Notes under the pieces: generated by a model
The model's database searches: none
The model's input: only the letters and a program-made list of their open reading frames with translations
What the model was told of the DNA's origin: nothing
Assembly: GCF_023586085.1 (NCBI RefSeq)
Contig: NZ_CP097757.1
Coordinates: 496,001 to 560,000, forward strand
Length of the DNA stretch: 64,000 bases
Source of the DNA: Blochmannia endosymbiont of Camponotus sp.
Lineage (GTDB): Bacteria > Pseudomonadota > Gammaproteobacteria > Enterobacterales > Enterobacteriaceae
Reading direction: 5' to 3'
Shown: positions 10,598 to 19,444 of the stretch, in pieces
How the letters are laid out: every line of letters begins with the position of its first letter
Position numbering within the stretch: position 1 is the first letter of the stretch
Translations under genes and position numbers: made by a program

Positions 10598-11395
10598 CTA
10601 TTGATCACTATGATTAATAGTAAACGGGAAAAATTCATCAGAACGTAACGTTAGGACTTCACAGCCATTTTCAGTTATAACAATAGTATGTTCATATTGT
10701 GCAGACAAATTATGATCTCTTGTTTTTACTGTCCATCCATCATTTTCAATATAAATATGACGACTACCCGCGTTTACCATAGGTTCTATTGTTAACGTCA
10801 TTCCAGATTGGAATATAACGCCTTCATCGTCAGCATCATAATGTAATACATGAGGAGCCTCATGGAAAAATTTTCCAATTCCATGCCCGCAATATTCCCT
10901 TACTATTGAAAAATTTTGTTTCTCCACAAATCTTTGAATAGATTGACCTATACTTTTCAAACGTATCCCTGGTTTAATCATATTAATTGCTAGATAAAGA
11001 CTTTTTTGAGTAACTTGACATAAGTCATGTCCCAACTTAGTTGATTGACCAACGATAAACATTTTAGAAGTATCAGCGTATAATCCATCTTTAATTACCG
11101 TAATATCAACATTTATAATATCGCCTTCTTTTAATTTATGTAAATCGTTTGGGATGCCATGACATACTACATCATTAATTGATGTACAAATAGATCTAGG
11201 AAACCCATGGTAACCAAGAGGAGCAGAAACAGCATGTTGTATTTTAGTAATATAATGATGACAAATTGTATCTAATTTTCCAGTACTAATTCCAGGTTGA
11301 ATATAAGGCTCAATCATTTCTAATACTTCTGCGGCTAACTTTCCAGCAATTCGCATTTTTTCTATATCTTCAGGTGTTTTAATAATAATCGTCAT
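10598..11395 (-). CDS. map: Methionine aminopeptidase type I
   Basis: Removes the initiator methionine from new proteins in the cytoplasm. The 265-residue product matches E. coli Map (264). Dinuclear metal ligands are visible: Asp in NVDITVIKDG, Asp in ADTSKMF, His in GHGIGKFFHE, Glu in TIEPMVN and Glu in YEHTIVIT. The frame extends 12 codons upstream, but alignment with E. coli MAISIKTPEDIEKM sets the start at MTIIIKTPEDIEKM (11395). It is divergent from rpsB, as in E. coli. Confidence 0.96.
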   Translation of the reverse strand: MTIIIKTPEDIEKMRIAGKLAAEVLEMIEPYIQPGISTGKLDTICHHYITKIQHAVSAPLGYHGFPRSICTSINDVVCHGIPNDLHKLKEGDIINVDITVIKDGLYADTSKMFIVGQSTKLGHDLCQVTQKSLYLAINMIKPGIRLKSIGQSIQRFVEKQNFSIVREYCGHGIGKFFHEAPHVLHYDADDEGVIFQSGMTLTIEPMVNAGSRHIYIENDGWTVKTRDHNLSAQYEHTIVITENGCEVLTLRSDEFFPFTINHSDQ

Positions 11396-11719
11396 AATAT
11401 ATGATTGCAGATTTAATATTAATAAATACAAAAAACCTCAACATTTCAACTGTATGATATATTTGAAACAATTTGCTGAATAAAAATAAACTACATCAAA
11501 TTAAACCCCTTATTTATTACTACCAATAATAAATAAACATGTTTTATATTCAAAATATCTATTAACTATTTCCCTGTTTTATTTTATTGTAAAAATATTC
11601 TTCGCTATTAACTTATTGGATTTATTATAACATGTACAATACAATCTATCTATAGTTAAATACCAACAATTATCGATATTATAAGTAATATATTTAACAG
11701 TCAACCGAGGTGTATAATA
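11396..11719. other. Divergent regulatory region map/rpsB
   Basis: About 324 bases between the divergent map and rpsB start codons, so it should hold both promoters and the S2 leader. E. coli rpsB-tsf is repressed by S2 through this leader; whether the fold persists cannot be judged by eye. Candidate -10 boxes such as TATAAC (11626) have no convincing -35 partner. A clear Shine-Dalgarno GAGGT lies just before rpsB. Confidence 0.5.
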
Positions 11720-12403
11720 ATGGAAAAACTTTCTATACGTGACATGCTTCAAGCCGGTGTTCATTTCGGTCATCAAACTCGTTATTGGAATCCTAAAATG
11801 AAACCTTTTATTTTTGGTGTTCGCAATAAAATACATATTATTAATTTAGAAACAACTATATTAATGTTTAAACAAGCTTTAGTTGAATTAAATAGAATTA
11901 CTTCATTAAAGGGAAAAATTTTATTTGTAGGTACCAAACGCGCAGCCAGTGAAGCCATAAAAAAAACAGCACTTGCTTGTAATCAATTTTTTGTCAATCA
12001 TCGTTGGTTAGGAGGGATGTTAACTAATTGGAAAACAGTACGCCAATCTATAAAACGTTTAAAAGACTTAGAAACTCAATCTCAAGATGGTACTTTTAAA
12101 AAATTAACTAAAAAAGAAGCATTAATATTAAATCGTGAGCTTATTAATTTAGAAAATAGTCTGGGAGGTATTAAAAACATGGGTGGACTGCCAGATGCCA
12201 TTTTTGCTGTCGGTGCAACACATGAACATATTGCTATAAAAGAAGCGAATAGTTTAGGCATTCCAGTCTTTGCAATCGTTGATACAAATTCTAATCCAGA
12301 TGAAATAGATTTCATTATTCCAGGTAACGATGATGCCATACGTGCGATTAATCTATATTTAGATATAATATCTAACGTAATACGTATAGATCGTGCTCAA
12401 TGA
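11720..12403 (+). CDS. rpsB: 30S ribosomal protein S2
   Basis: S2 binds late to the 30S subunit, bridging head and body and supporting S1 binding. The 227 residues align from start to end with E. coli S2 ([75 protein letters not shown]). The protein stops about 14 residues short of E. coli, losing only the acidic tail. A strong ribosome-binding site (GAGGT) precedes the ATG. tsf follows after 81 bases, preserving the E. coli rpsB-tsf operon. Confidence 0.98.
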   Translation: MEKLSIRDMLQAGVHFGHQTRYWNPKMKPFIFGVRNKIHIINLETTILMFKQALVELNRITSLKGKILFVGTKRAASEAIKKTALACNQFFVNHRWLGGMLTNWKTVRQSIKRLKDLETQSQDGTFKKLTKKEALILNRELINLENSLGGIKNMGGLPDAIFAVGATHEHIAIKEANSLGIPVFAIVDTNSNPDEIDFIIPGNDDAIRAINLYLDIISNVIRIDRAQ

Positions 12404-12484
12404 TTGATAATAGATAACTGCACGCAAATTATGTTGATAATAAAACATGTAGAATCATATATACTCTAATATAACGGTGTTACT

Positions 12485-13303
12485 ATGGAAAAAAAATTAA
12501 TTAACATTAATAGTGATTTAATTAAAGAATTACGCAAACGTACTAGCATTGGTGTTTTGGAATGCAAGGAGGCTTTAATTAAAGCCGATGGAAATATTGA
12601 ATTGGCCATAGACAACATGAGAAAATCTGGCCTAAAAACTGCTTCTAAAAAATCTGGGCGCGCAACATTATCAGGCTTAATCGCAGTAGAAACTACGCCC
12701 AACAGACAATATGGTATTATGATAGAAATAAATTGTGAAACTGATTTTGTAGCCAAAGATAGTACTTTTCAAGAATTCGCTAAAATTGTTAGAATGACAG
12801 CATTAAATGAAAAAATTAATAGTATTGACGTATTAAAAACTAGATTTGAAGCACAACGTTCCAGTATAATTTCAAAAGTTAGAGAAAATATAAATATTCG
12901 TAGGCTTATTGCATTAACAGGTAGTTTTTTAGGATCTTATGTACATGGCTCTAAAATTGGTGTAATAGTAAATGTTAGTGGCAATGTGACCGCAGATTTA
13001 GTTAAACATATTGCTATGCATATTGCAGCTAAAAACCCCAAATACATTAATGTAGATGATATCCCGAAAGATACAATGATTCGTGAATACCATATTCAAA
13101 TGGATATTGCCGTAAAATCTGGAAAATCATATAAAATTGCAGAAAAAATAACTGCAGGACGCATGAATAAATTTATAAATGACATTGTGTTAATAAAACA
13201 AAACTTCATAATGGATATTAACACAACAATAGAACAATTATTAACTGAGTATCACATCAGAATCAATAATTTTGTTCGTTTTGAATTAGGTGAAAATATG
13301 TAA
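12485..13303 (+). CDS. tsf: Translation elongation factor EF-Ts
   Basis: Guanine nucleotide exchange factor for EF-Tu. The N-terminal domain begins with [20 protein letters not shown] and the core carries the EF-Ts signature ETDFVAKD, whose residues contact the EF-Tu nucleotide site. [12 protein letters not shown] and [16 protein letters not shown] align with the core subdomains. Length is 272 against 283 in E. coli; the C-terminal end of the last module is trimmed. Second gene of the rpsB operon. A few residues (KLININ) are inserted just after the start methionine. Confidence 0.97.
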   Translation: MEKKLININSDLIKELRKRTSIGVLECKEALIKADGNIELAIDNMRKSGLKTASKKSGRATLSGLIAVETTPNRQYGIMIEINCETDFVAKDSTFQEFAKIVRMTALNEKINSIDVLKTRFEAQRSSIISKVRENINIRRLIALTGSFLGSYVHGSKIGVIVNVSGNVTADLVKHIAMHIAAKNPKYINVDDIPKDTMIREYHIQMDIAVKSGKSYKIAEKITAGRMNKFINDIVLIKQNFIMDINTTIEQLLTEYHIRINNFVRFELGENM

Positions 13304-13524
13304 AATTAATATTTAATAATTACCAATATAAAACATTTAATTACTTAAATACAGCAGATTATCATCAATTTTTTTAAGCAAATACATTCAATATTTTGAT
13401 AATAGAAATTGTATTAATTACATTAATTAATCAGAATAATTATTGATATACATATTTTACTTCAATAACTTAATTAAATTAGGGACTGCTTCTATTTATA
13501 CCATTTTTGTGAGGAATATAATTA

Positions 13525-14250
13525 ATGGTAACTCACACAAGGCCAATTTATCGGCGTATCATGCTTAAAATGAGTGGAGAAGCTCTACAAGGCGCCGAAG
13601 GTTTTGGAATAGATACCACTGTATTAAATCGAATGGTTATAGAAGTTAAAGAACTAGTTAACATAGGTGTTCAAATTGGTATAGTTATGGGAGGGGGTAA
13701 TTTATTTCGTGGCACTGGATTAGCTCAGGCTGGTATGAATCGAATAGTTGGAGACCATATTGGAATGTTAGCAACTATAATGAATGGATTAGCTATGAGG
13801 AGCGCATTACATCATGCTTACGTTCATTCTCACTTAATGTCAGCTATTCCACTAAGTGGAGTATGTGATCATTATAATTGGGTAAAAGCTATTAATTTAC
13901 TATCTAATAATTGGGTAGTAATTTTTGCTGCTGGGACCGGTAATCCTTTGTTCACTACTGATTCTGCAGCTTGTTTACGCGGTATTGAAGTTAAAGCAGA
14001 TGTAGTACTTAAAGCCACTAAAGTAGATGGAGTATTTTCCACTGATCCAATCCAACATCCTGATGCTACACTATATGAACAATTAAGTTATCGAGATGTG
14101 TTAGAGCGTGAACTGAAAGTTATGGATTTAACCGCATTTACATTAGCACGAGAACATAACTTACCAATACGTATATTTAATATCAATAAACTTGGAGCAT
14201 TAAAAAGAATAATAATGGGATATAAAGAAGGAACTTTGATAACCAAGTAA
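13525..14250 (+). CDS. pyrH: UMP kinase
   Basis: Phosphorylates UMP to UDP in pyrimidine nucleotide synthesis. The 241 residues are the same length as E. coli PyrH and carry the amino-acid kinase fold motifs: KMSGEALQG (phosphate-binding Lys and Gly), [30 protein letters not shown] (UMP and ATP site) and KATKVDGVF. The start is supported by GAGGAA eight bases upstream. It sits in the E. coli order tsf-pyrH-frr; a 221-base A/T spacer before it may contain its own promoter. Confidence 0.98.
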   Translation: MVTHTRPIYRRIMLKMSGEALQGAEGFGIDTTVLNRMVIEVKELVNIGVQIGIVMGGGNLFRGTGLAQAGMNRIVGDHIGMLATIMNGLAMRSALHHAYVHSHLMSAIPLSGVCDHYNWVKAINLLSNNWVVIFAAGTGNPLFTTDSAACLRGIEVKADVVLKATKVDGVFSTDPIQHPDATLYEQLSYRDVLERELKVMDLTAFTLAREHNLPIRIFNINKLGALKRIIMGYKEGTLITK

Positions 14251-14336
14251 TATAAAAAATGTATTAAAATTAAATACACAATTTACATCAATTAACTTTT
14301 TTAACACAAAAATATAAACCAGAGATATATGATGTG

Positions 14337-14900
14337 ATGAATACAATTAATAACATTCAAAAGAATTCAGAAACAGATATGAAAAAATGTATCAAAAACT
14401 TTAAGGTAAATATAAATAACATTCATATAGGTCGTATTTCTCCAAATATGTTAAATAATATCCGAATAGATTACTATGGCACACAAACTCCATTATTTCA
14501 ATTAGCAAATACTATAGCAAAAAATTCACGTACATTAGCTATTACTGTTTTCGATCAGAAAATAATTAAATCAATAGAAAAAGCCATTTTTATGTCTAAT
14601 TTAGGATTAATTCCTATTTCTTATGGTAATATTGTTCACGTTACATTACCTTCATTAACTGAAGAGCGCCGCCACGCTTTAATAAAAATGGTACGAACTG
14701 AAGCAGAAAAAAGTAAAATATCCATAAGAAATGTACGTCGTATTGCTAATGATAAAATCAAACTTTTGATTAAAAACAAAGAAATTAATGAAGATGAGGA
14801 GCATGATTTTCAAAATAAAATTCAAAAATTAACCAATATTTGGATTAAAGAAATTGATGCTATCTCAATAGAAAAAGAATCAGAATTAATGAAATTTTAA
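14337..14900 (+). CDS. frr: Ribosome recycling factor
   Basis: Splits post-termination ribosomes together with EF-G. The protein has the three-helix coiled-coil sequence pattern of RRF (HIGRISPNMLNNIRIDYYGT, LTEERRHALIKMVRTEAEK, NVRRIANDKIK) and ends MKF where E. coli ends MQF. I place the start at the ATG at 14337 (187 residues, E. coli 185). A GTG immediately before it (14334) is an alternative that would add one residue. It is the last translation gene before dxr. Confidence 0.96.
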   Translation: MNTINNIQKNSETDMKKCIKNFKVNINNIHIGRISPNMLNNIRIDYYGTQTPLFQLANTIAKNSRTLAITVFDQKIIKSIEKAIFMSNLGLIPISYGNIVHVTLPSLTEERRHALIKMVRTEAEKSKISIRNVRRIANDKIKLLIKNKEINEDEEHDFQNKIQKLTNIWIKEIDAISIEKESELMKF

Positions 14901-14995
14901 ATATTAGATTCTAAGTTATATATATCCCTGTATATATGAACAACAAGCATAAATTTTTTAATTATATATTTTACGAATACTATTGGCTTATACAT

Positions 14996-16189
14996 ATGCA
15001 ATCTTTAATAATTCTAGGTAGTACTGGATCTATTGGAAGGGCCACTCTTTCCGTAATACAACAACACACTGATAAGTTTTTTGTATACGCATTAATAGCT
15101 AAAAATAATGTTTCCGTAATGACAGAACAGTGTATAATGACGCACCCTAAATTTGTCTGTATGATATGTGAAGATGCCGCAAAAAAATTAAAAAAAAATT
15201 TAATTACAGCTGGAAAACATGATATTGAAGTACTATCTGGATCAATAAACGCTTGTGAATTAACAGCGATCGATGATGTCGATATGGTTATGTCGGCTAT
15301 AGTTGGAATTGCCGGGTTAAAACCTACTTTTTCTGCATTACGTGCTGGTAAAAAAATATTATTAGCAAATAAAGAAATTTTAGTTACTTGTGGCAAATTA
15401 TTTATGCAAGCATCTAAAAGACATCATTCGTGTATACTACCTATAGATAGTGAACATAATGCTATTTTTCAAAATTTACCAGTGATATGCCAAAAAAATT
15501 TAGGACATTTATCCTTATCTGAGTATGGTATCTCTCGTATAGTACTAACTGCATCTGGAGGAATTTTTTTTAAAATACCACAAGAAAAATTAGCTACAAT
15601 AACACCAGAACAAGCCTGTATTCATCCTAATTGGTCTATGGGACGTAAGATATCAGTAGATTCCGCTACCATGATGAATAAAGGATTAGAATATATAGAA
15701 GCGCGCCGTTTGTTTAATGCTGCGCCTCATGAAATAGAAATTTTATTGCATCCTCAATCTATTGTCCATGCTATGGTATATTATAAAGATGGTAATGTCT
15801 TAGCACATTTAGCTCCTCCAGACATGACAATTCCTATTACGTATGCAATGGCTTATCCTAATAGAATTAAATTAAAAACCTTATCTAATATAAACATAGA
15901 TTGTCTTAATAAATTAAGTTTTGATCAATTAGATAGTCAAAAGTACCCTTGCTTGCAATTAGCAATAGACGCTGATAATTGTAGTCAAGCAGCAACTATT
16001 ATTTTAAACGCAGCAAATGAAGTTGCCGTAGAAGCATTTTTAAACAGAATGATTTCTTTCACTGCAATTCCTGATATTATTCGTCATGTACTTGATGAAA
16101 TAAATTTAGATGATCCTGATGATATAGAAGATGTTTTATATATTGATCAAAAAGCTCGTGAAAAAGCAATGTCAATATGTATTGTATGA
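14996..16189 (+). CDS. dxr: 1-deoxy-D-xylulose 5-phosphate reductoisomerase
   Basis: Converts DXP to MEP, the committed step of the MEP isoprenoid pathway. The NADPH-binding motif LGSTGSIG lies right at the N-terminus; the metal and substrate site is seen in PIDSEHNAIFQ, ASGGIF, HPNWSMGRKISVDSATMMNKGLE and HPQSIVHAM. The open frame begins 20 codons earlier, but E. coli starts MKQLTILGSTGSIG, so the ATG at 14996 (MQSLIILGS) is chosen; it gives 397 residues against 398. The product feeds UppS, encoded next. Confidence 0.96.
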   Translation: MQSLIILGSTGSIGRATLSVIQQHTDKFFVYALIAKNNVSVMTEQCIMTHPKFVCMICEDAAKKLKKNLITAGKHDIEVLSGSINACELTAIDDVDMVMSAIVGIAGLKPTFSALRAGKKILLANKEILVTCGKLFMQASKRHHSCILPIDSEHNAIFQNLPVICQKNLGHLSLSEYGISRIVLTASGGIFFKIPQEKLATITPEQACIHPNWSMGRKISVDSATMMNKGLEYIEARRLFNAAPHEIEILLHPQSIVHAMVYYKDGNVLAHLAPPDMTIPITYAMAYPNRIKLKTLSNINIDCLNKLSFDQLDSQKYPCLQLAIDADNCSQAATIILNAANEVAVEAFLNRMISFTAIPDIIRHVLDEINLDDPDDIEDVLYIDQKAREKAMSICIV

Positions 16190-16347
16190 TAACCGATGTT
16201 ATCTTAAAAAGATTTTCATATTAATACACTTTTAATAATATTAAAATTGTGCAGAAATTTAATTCATCTATAATTATTGGTATTTACTTTCATAAGTAAT
16301 ATTTTTTAATTAACGTATAAGTATCTAGTTTGGAAAAATAAATAAGT

Positions 16348-17100
16348 GTGACATTATTTCAACATAACCAAGACCTTAGCACTTTTTCATCCGATTTGTT
16401 ACCACGCCATGTTGCCATTATCATGGATGGTAATGGCCGATGGGCAAGAACGCGAGGGAAATTACGTATCCTTGGGCATCAAGCTGGATTTAGCGCAGTG
16501 CGACGCGCTGTTCATTTTGCTGTTAATTATAGATTTGATGCATTAACTCTATATGCATTTAGTAGCGAAAATTGGAAACGACCTGATAAAGAAATTGATT
16601 CCTTAATGGAATTGTTCGATCAGGCACTAAATAACGAAATCGATGCCTTACATAAGAATAATATTAAACTACAAATCATCGGAGATACAAATCGATTTAC
16701 TATTGAATTACAAAAAAATATACGCCGTTCTGAAAAACTAACCTCTAAAAACAGTGGGCTAAAACTTAACATCGCTGCAAATTATGGAGGACGATGGGAT
16801 ATTATTCAAGGAGTAAAACAACTTGCTACACAAGTGCAAAAAGGAATATTAAATCCTAACCAAATTGACGAAGATACTTTATGCAGATATGTGTGTATGC
16901 ATGAACTAGCTCCGGTAGATTTAGTGATCCGGACTGGAGGGGAACATCGTATCAGTAATTTTTTACTTTGGCAAATAGCGTACGCTGAATTATTTTTTAC
17001 GGATGTATTGTGGCCTGATTTTAATGATTTTACATTTAAAAGAGCGCTAAATACTTTTATGAAACGAGAGCGACGATTTGGGAACAGTGTACCTATTTAA
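16348..17100 (+). CDS. uppS: Undecaprenyl diphosphate synthase
   Basis: Cis-prenyltransferase that adds eight isopentenyl units to farnesyl diphosphate, making the C55 lipid carrier for peptidoglycan and LPS parts. The catalytic Asp is residue 27 in IIMDGNGRWA; other signatures are LTLYAFSSENWKRP, NIAANYGGRWDI and VDLVIRTGGEHRISNFLLWQ. The start is a GTG: an in-frame stop lies just upstream at 16339 and the next ATG is the conserved internal Met26. Length 250 (E. coli 253). Placed between dxr and cdsA as in E. coli. Confidence 0.96.
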   Translation: MTLFQHNQDLSTFSSDLLPRHVAIIMDGNGRWARTRGKLRILGHQAGFSAVRRAVHFAVNYRFDALTLYAFSSENWKRPDKEIDSLMELFDQALNNEIDALHKNNIKLQIIGDTNRFTIELQKNIRRSEKLTSKNSGLKLNIAANYGGRWDIIQGVKQLATQVQKGILNPNQIDEDTLCRYVCMHELAPVDLVIRTGGEHRISNFLLWQIAYAELFFTDVLWPDFNDFTFKRALNTFMKRERRFGNSVPI

Positions 17101-17130
17101 TTTAAACAAAACATAAAATAAGGAAAATAT

Positions 17131-17991
17131 GTGTTAAGAAATCGTTTAATTAGTATGTTTACCTTGATTCCTATTACTGTTTCTGCCGTATTTTTATTAT
17201 CTATTATACAGTTATCAATTATTGTATCTATTATTTGTTTAATTAGTGCATGGGAATGGGGCAAAATAATGCATTTCACGATATATATACACCGCACATG
17301 GATATGTATTATCTTTGGATTATTATGTGCTATAACAATGATTATGACGTTTCAAAATTATTTATATTTTAGTAACTGGCGTATTTTTTGGTATATTTTT
17401 AGTAGTATTATTATAATGTGGTGGATATTAGCATTTATATTAATATTATCTTATCCTGGTTCTGCTATTTTCTGGAGAAAATCTAATATGTTGCAGTTTT
17501 TTTTCGGAATACTAACAATTTTACCATTTTTTTGGGGGGTATTAACATTACATCAATTTCATAATATTAACAATAACATTATTGGGAAATGGTGTTTACT
17601 ATATATTATAACATTGGTCTGGATTAATGACTCAAGTGCATATGTCATTGGAAAAACATTAGGGAAACATAAATTATTAAAAACCATATCTCCTAAAAAA
17701 ACATGGGAAGGCTGTATCGGAGGTATGCTAATCTCAATAAGTATGGCATGGTTATGCATACAATATATACCAATAAATATTATAAATCCATCTATCATAT
17801 TTATTTGTTCTACAATCGCAATTATAGCCTCTATAATAGGAGATTTAACTGAAAGTATGTTTAAACGAGAATCTGGTGTTAAAGATAGTGGCAATCTAAT
17901 CCCTGGACACGGAGGAATATTAGATCGTATAGATAGCTTAGTTGCTGCAATCCCAATTTTTACTTGTCTGATACTATTAAGTCAATTTTAA
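17131..17991 (+). CDS. cdsA: Phosphatidate cytidylyltransferase (CDP-diglyceride synthase)
   Basis: Integral inner-membrane enzyme making CDP-diacylglycerol from phosphatidate and CTP, the precursor of all phospholipids. At least six hydrophobic segments are visible, and the family signature near the C-terminus is intact: GDLTESMFKRESGVKDSGNL, then PGHGGILDRIDS. The start is GTG with a good Shine-Dalgarno (AAGGA) eight bases before it; MLRNRLISMFTLIPI matches E. coli MLKYRLISAFVLIPV. Length 286 (E. coli 285). Thirty bases after uppS. Confidence 0.96.
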   Translation: MLRNRLISMFTLIPITVSAVFLLSIIQLSIIVSIICLISAWEWGKIMHFTIYIHRTWICIIFGLLCAITMIMTFQNYLYFSNWRIFWYIFSSIIIMWWILAFILILSYPGSAIFWRKSNMLQFFFGILTILPFFWGVLTLHQFHNINNNIIGKWCLLYIITLVWINDSSAYVIGKTLGKHKLLKTISPKKTWEGCIGGMLISISMAWLCIQYIPINIINPSIIFICSTIAIIASIIGDLTESMFKRESGVKDSGNLIPGHGGILDRIDSLVAAIPIFTCLILLSQF

Positions 17992-18023
17992 TAATAATTA
18001 AAAATAAAGAATGTATAAAAATC

Positions 18024-19397
18024 ATGTTATTACATTTTTTTTGGAACTTAGTTGCATTAATCTTTGCATTAGGAATACTTATTACAATCCATGAATGTGG
18101 GCATTTTATAGCGGCACGGATTTTAAAAGTAAAAGTAGAGAGATTTTCTATAGGATTTGGTCCTATTTTATGGAGCCGACGTGATTCAAATGATACTGAA
18201 TACGCAATTTCCGCCGTTCTTTTTGGCGGCTATGTAAAATTGTATAATACGCAAGAAAAATCAATTTATTGCAATAAAGGAAATAATAATGCTTTTAATT
18301 GCCAACACATTTGGAAAAAAAGTATTATCGTAGCCTCAGGACCTATTTTTAATTTCATTTTCTCTATTTTATTATATGTAATAATTTTTATAATAGGAAT
18401 GCCTGTATATAAGCCAATAATACATTCTATCATACCCAATTCCATTATTGCTCAATCGGGCATACAGTCTGGTGTAGAAATTACATCAATTAACAATATT
18501 CAAACACATGATTGGGATTCAGTCCGCTTAGAAATTTTCAATAGCATAGGTAAAGAAAAACTTATTATCTCTACAACACCAATAAATGATACGTGTATTA
18601 AAACCTATGCCATTAATTTATCTCGTAACTGGTTTAACAATCTTGATAACACCAAAGATCCCATAATAACATTAGGTATTCTTCCTTTTAATACAAACAC
18701 TGTCCCAATCCTATCCGGAATTAAACCTAATTCTTCCGCAGAACAAGCTGGTTTAAAAATTGGGGATAAAATTATATCGATTGACAATCAATTAATGCAT
18801 CACTGGAAATCAGTTATCACAGCTATTAAAAATAATCCAGAAAAAAGTTTTAAAATTTCTGTGGAACGGGAGAATGAAATAATAAATTTAAATGTAACAC
18901 CAAATAAAAAAAATATGACTCACTCTGATAAAGTAGAAGATATTATAGGTGTTGTACCAAAGATTATTAGTGACATTCCAACAGAATATTATACAATCCA
19001 TCAGTATAGCTTATATACAGCTATACTGCAAGCCTTCAAAAAAACTTGGACATTAATATGCTTAACAACTAACACATTATTCAAATTGATTACTGGAGAT
19101 ATTAGAATCACCCACCTTGGAGGACCGATAGCAATAGCAAAAGGAGCAAGAGAATCAGCTCAATCTGGACTGATCTATTATCTCATGTTTTTATCATTAA
19201 TCAGTATCAATTTAGGAATTGTCAATTTACTACCTTTTCCAACGCTAGATGGCGGGCACCTGTTCTTTTTTATAATAGAAAAAATAAAAGGAAAAACAAT
19301 ATCAAAAAAAATACAAAATTTTAGTTATATCATCGGATCTATTATGCTCATATTAATAATGTGCTTAGCATGTTTTAACGATCTATCCAGATTATGA
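18024..19397 (+). CDS. rseP: Site-2 zinc metalloprotease RseP
   Basis: Intramembrane protease that in E. coli cleaves RseA and remnant signal peptides. The zinc motif HECGH is at residues 23-27 in the first membrane helix and the second metal motif is in LPFPTLDGGHL near residue 405. Two PDZ-like domains lie between, recognisable by IIAQSGIQSGVEITSINN and AEQAGLKIGDKIISIDNQ. The frame opens 20 codons earlier inside cdsA, but E. coli starts MLSFLWDLASF, so the ATG at 18024 (MLLHFFWNLVAL) is preferred: 457 residues against 450. Whether RseA and sigma-E exist in this genome is not visible here; its kept role may be signal-peptide clearance. Confidence 0.95.
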   Translation: MLLHFFWNLVALIFALGILITIHECGHFIAARILKVKVERFSIGFGPILWSRRDSNDTEYAISAVLFGGYVKLYNTQEKSIYCNKGNNNAFNCQHIWKKSIIVASGPIFNFIFSILLYVIIFIIGMPVYKPIIHSIIPNSIIAQSGIQSGVEITSINNIQTHDWDSVRLEIFNSIGKEKLIISTTPINDTCIKTYAINLSRNWFNNLDNTKDPIITLGILPFNTNTVPILSGIKPNSSAEQAGLKIGDKIISIDNQLMHHWKSVITAIKNNPEKSFKISVERENEIINLNVTPNKKNMTHSDKVEDIIGVVPKIISDIPTEYYTIHQYSLYTAILQAFKKTWTLICLTTNTLFKLITGDIRITHLGGPIAIAKGARESAQSGLIYYLMFLSLISINLGIVNLLPFPTLDGGHLFFFIIEKIKGKTISKKIQNFSYIIGSIMLILIMCLACFNDLSRL

Positions 19398-19444
19398 TAA
19401 TACAAATACAATTGAATTAAAAAGATTAAAATAATAATAATGTG

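Noticed and set aside
11579-11836. 85-codon minus-strand frame across the rpsB start
   Set aside because: Overlaps the rpsB promoter and coding start and shows no protein features.
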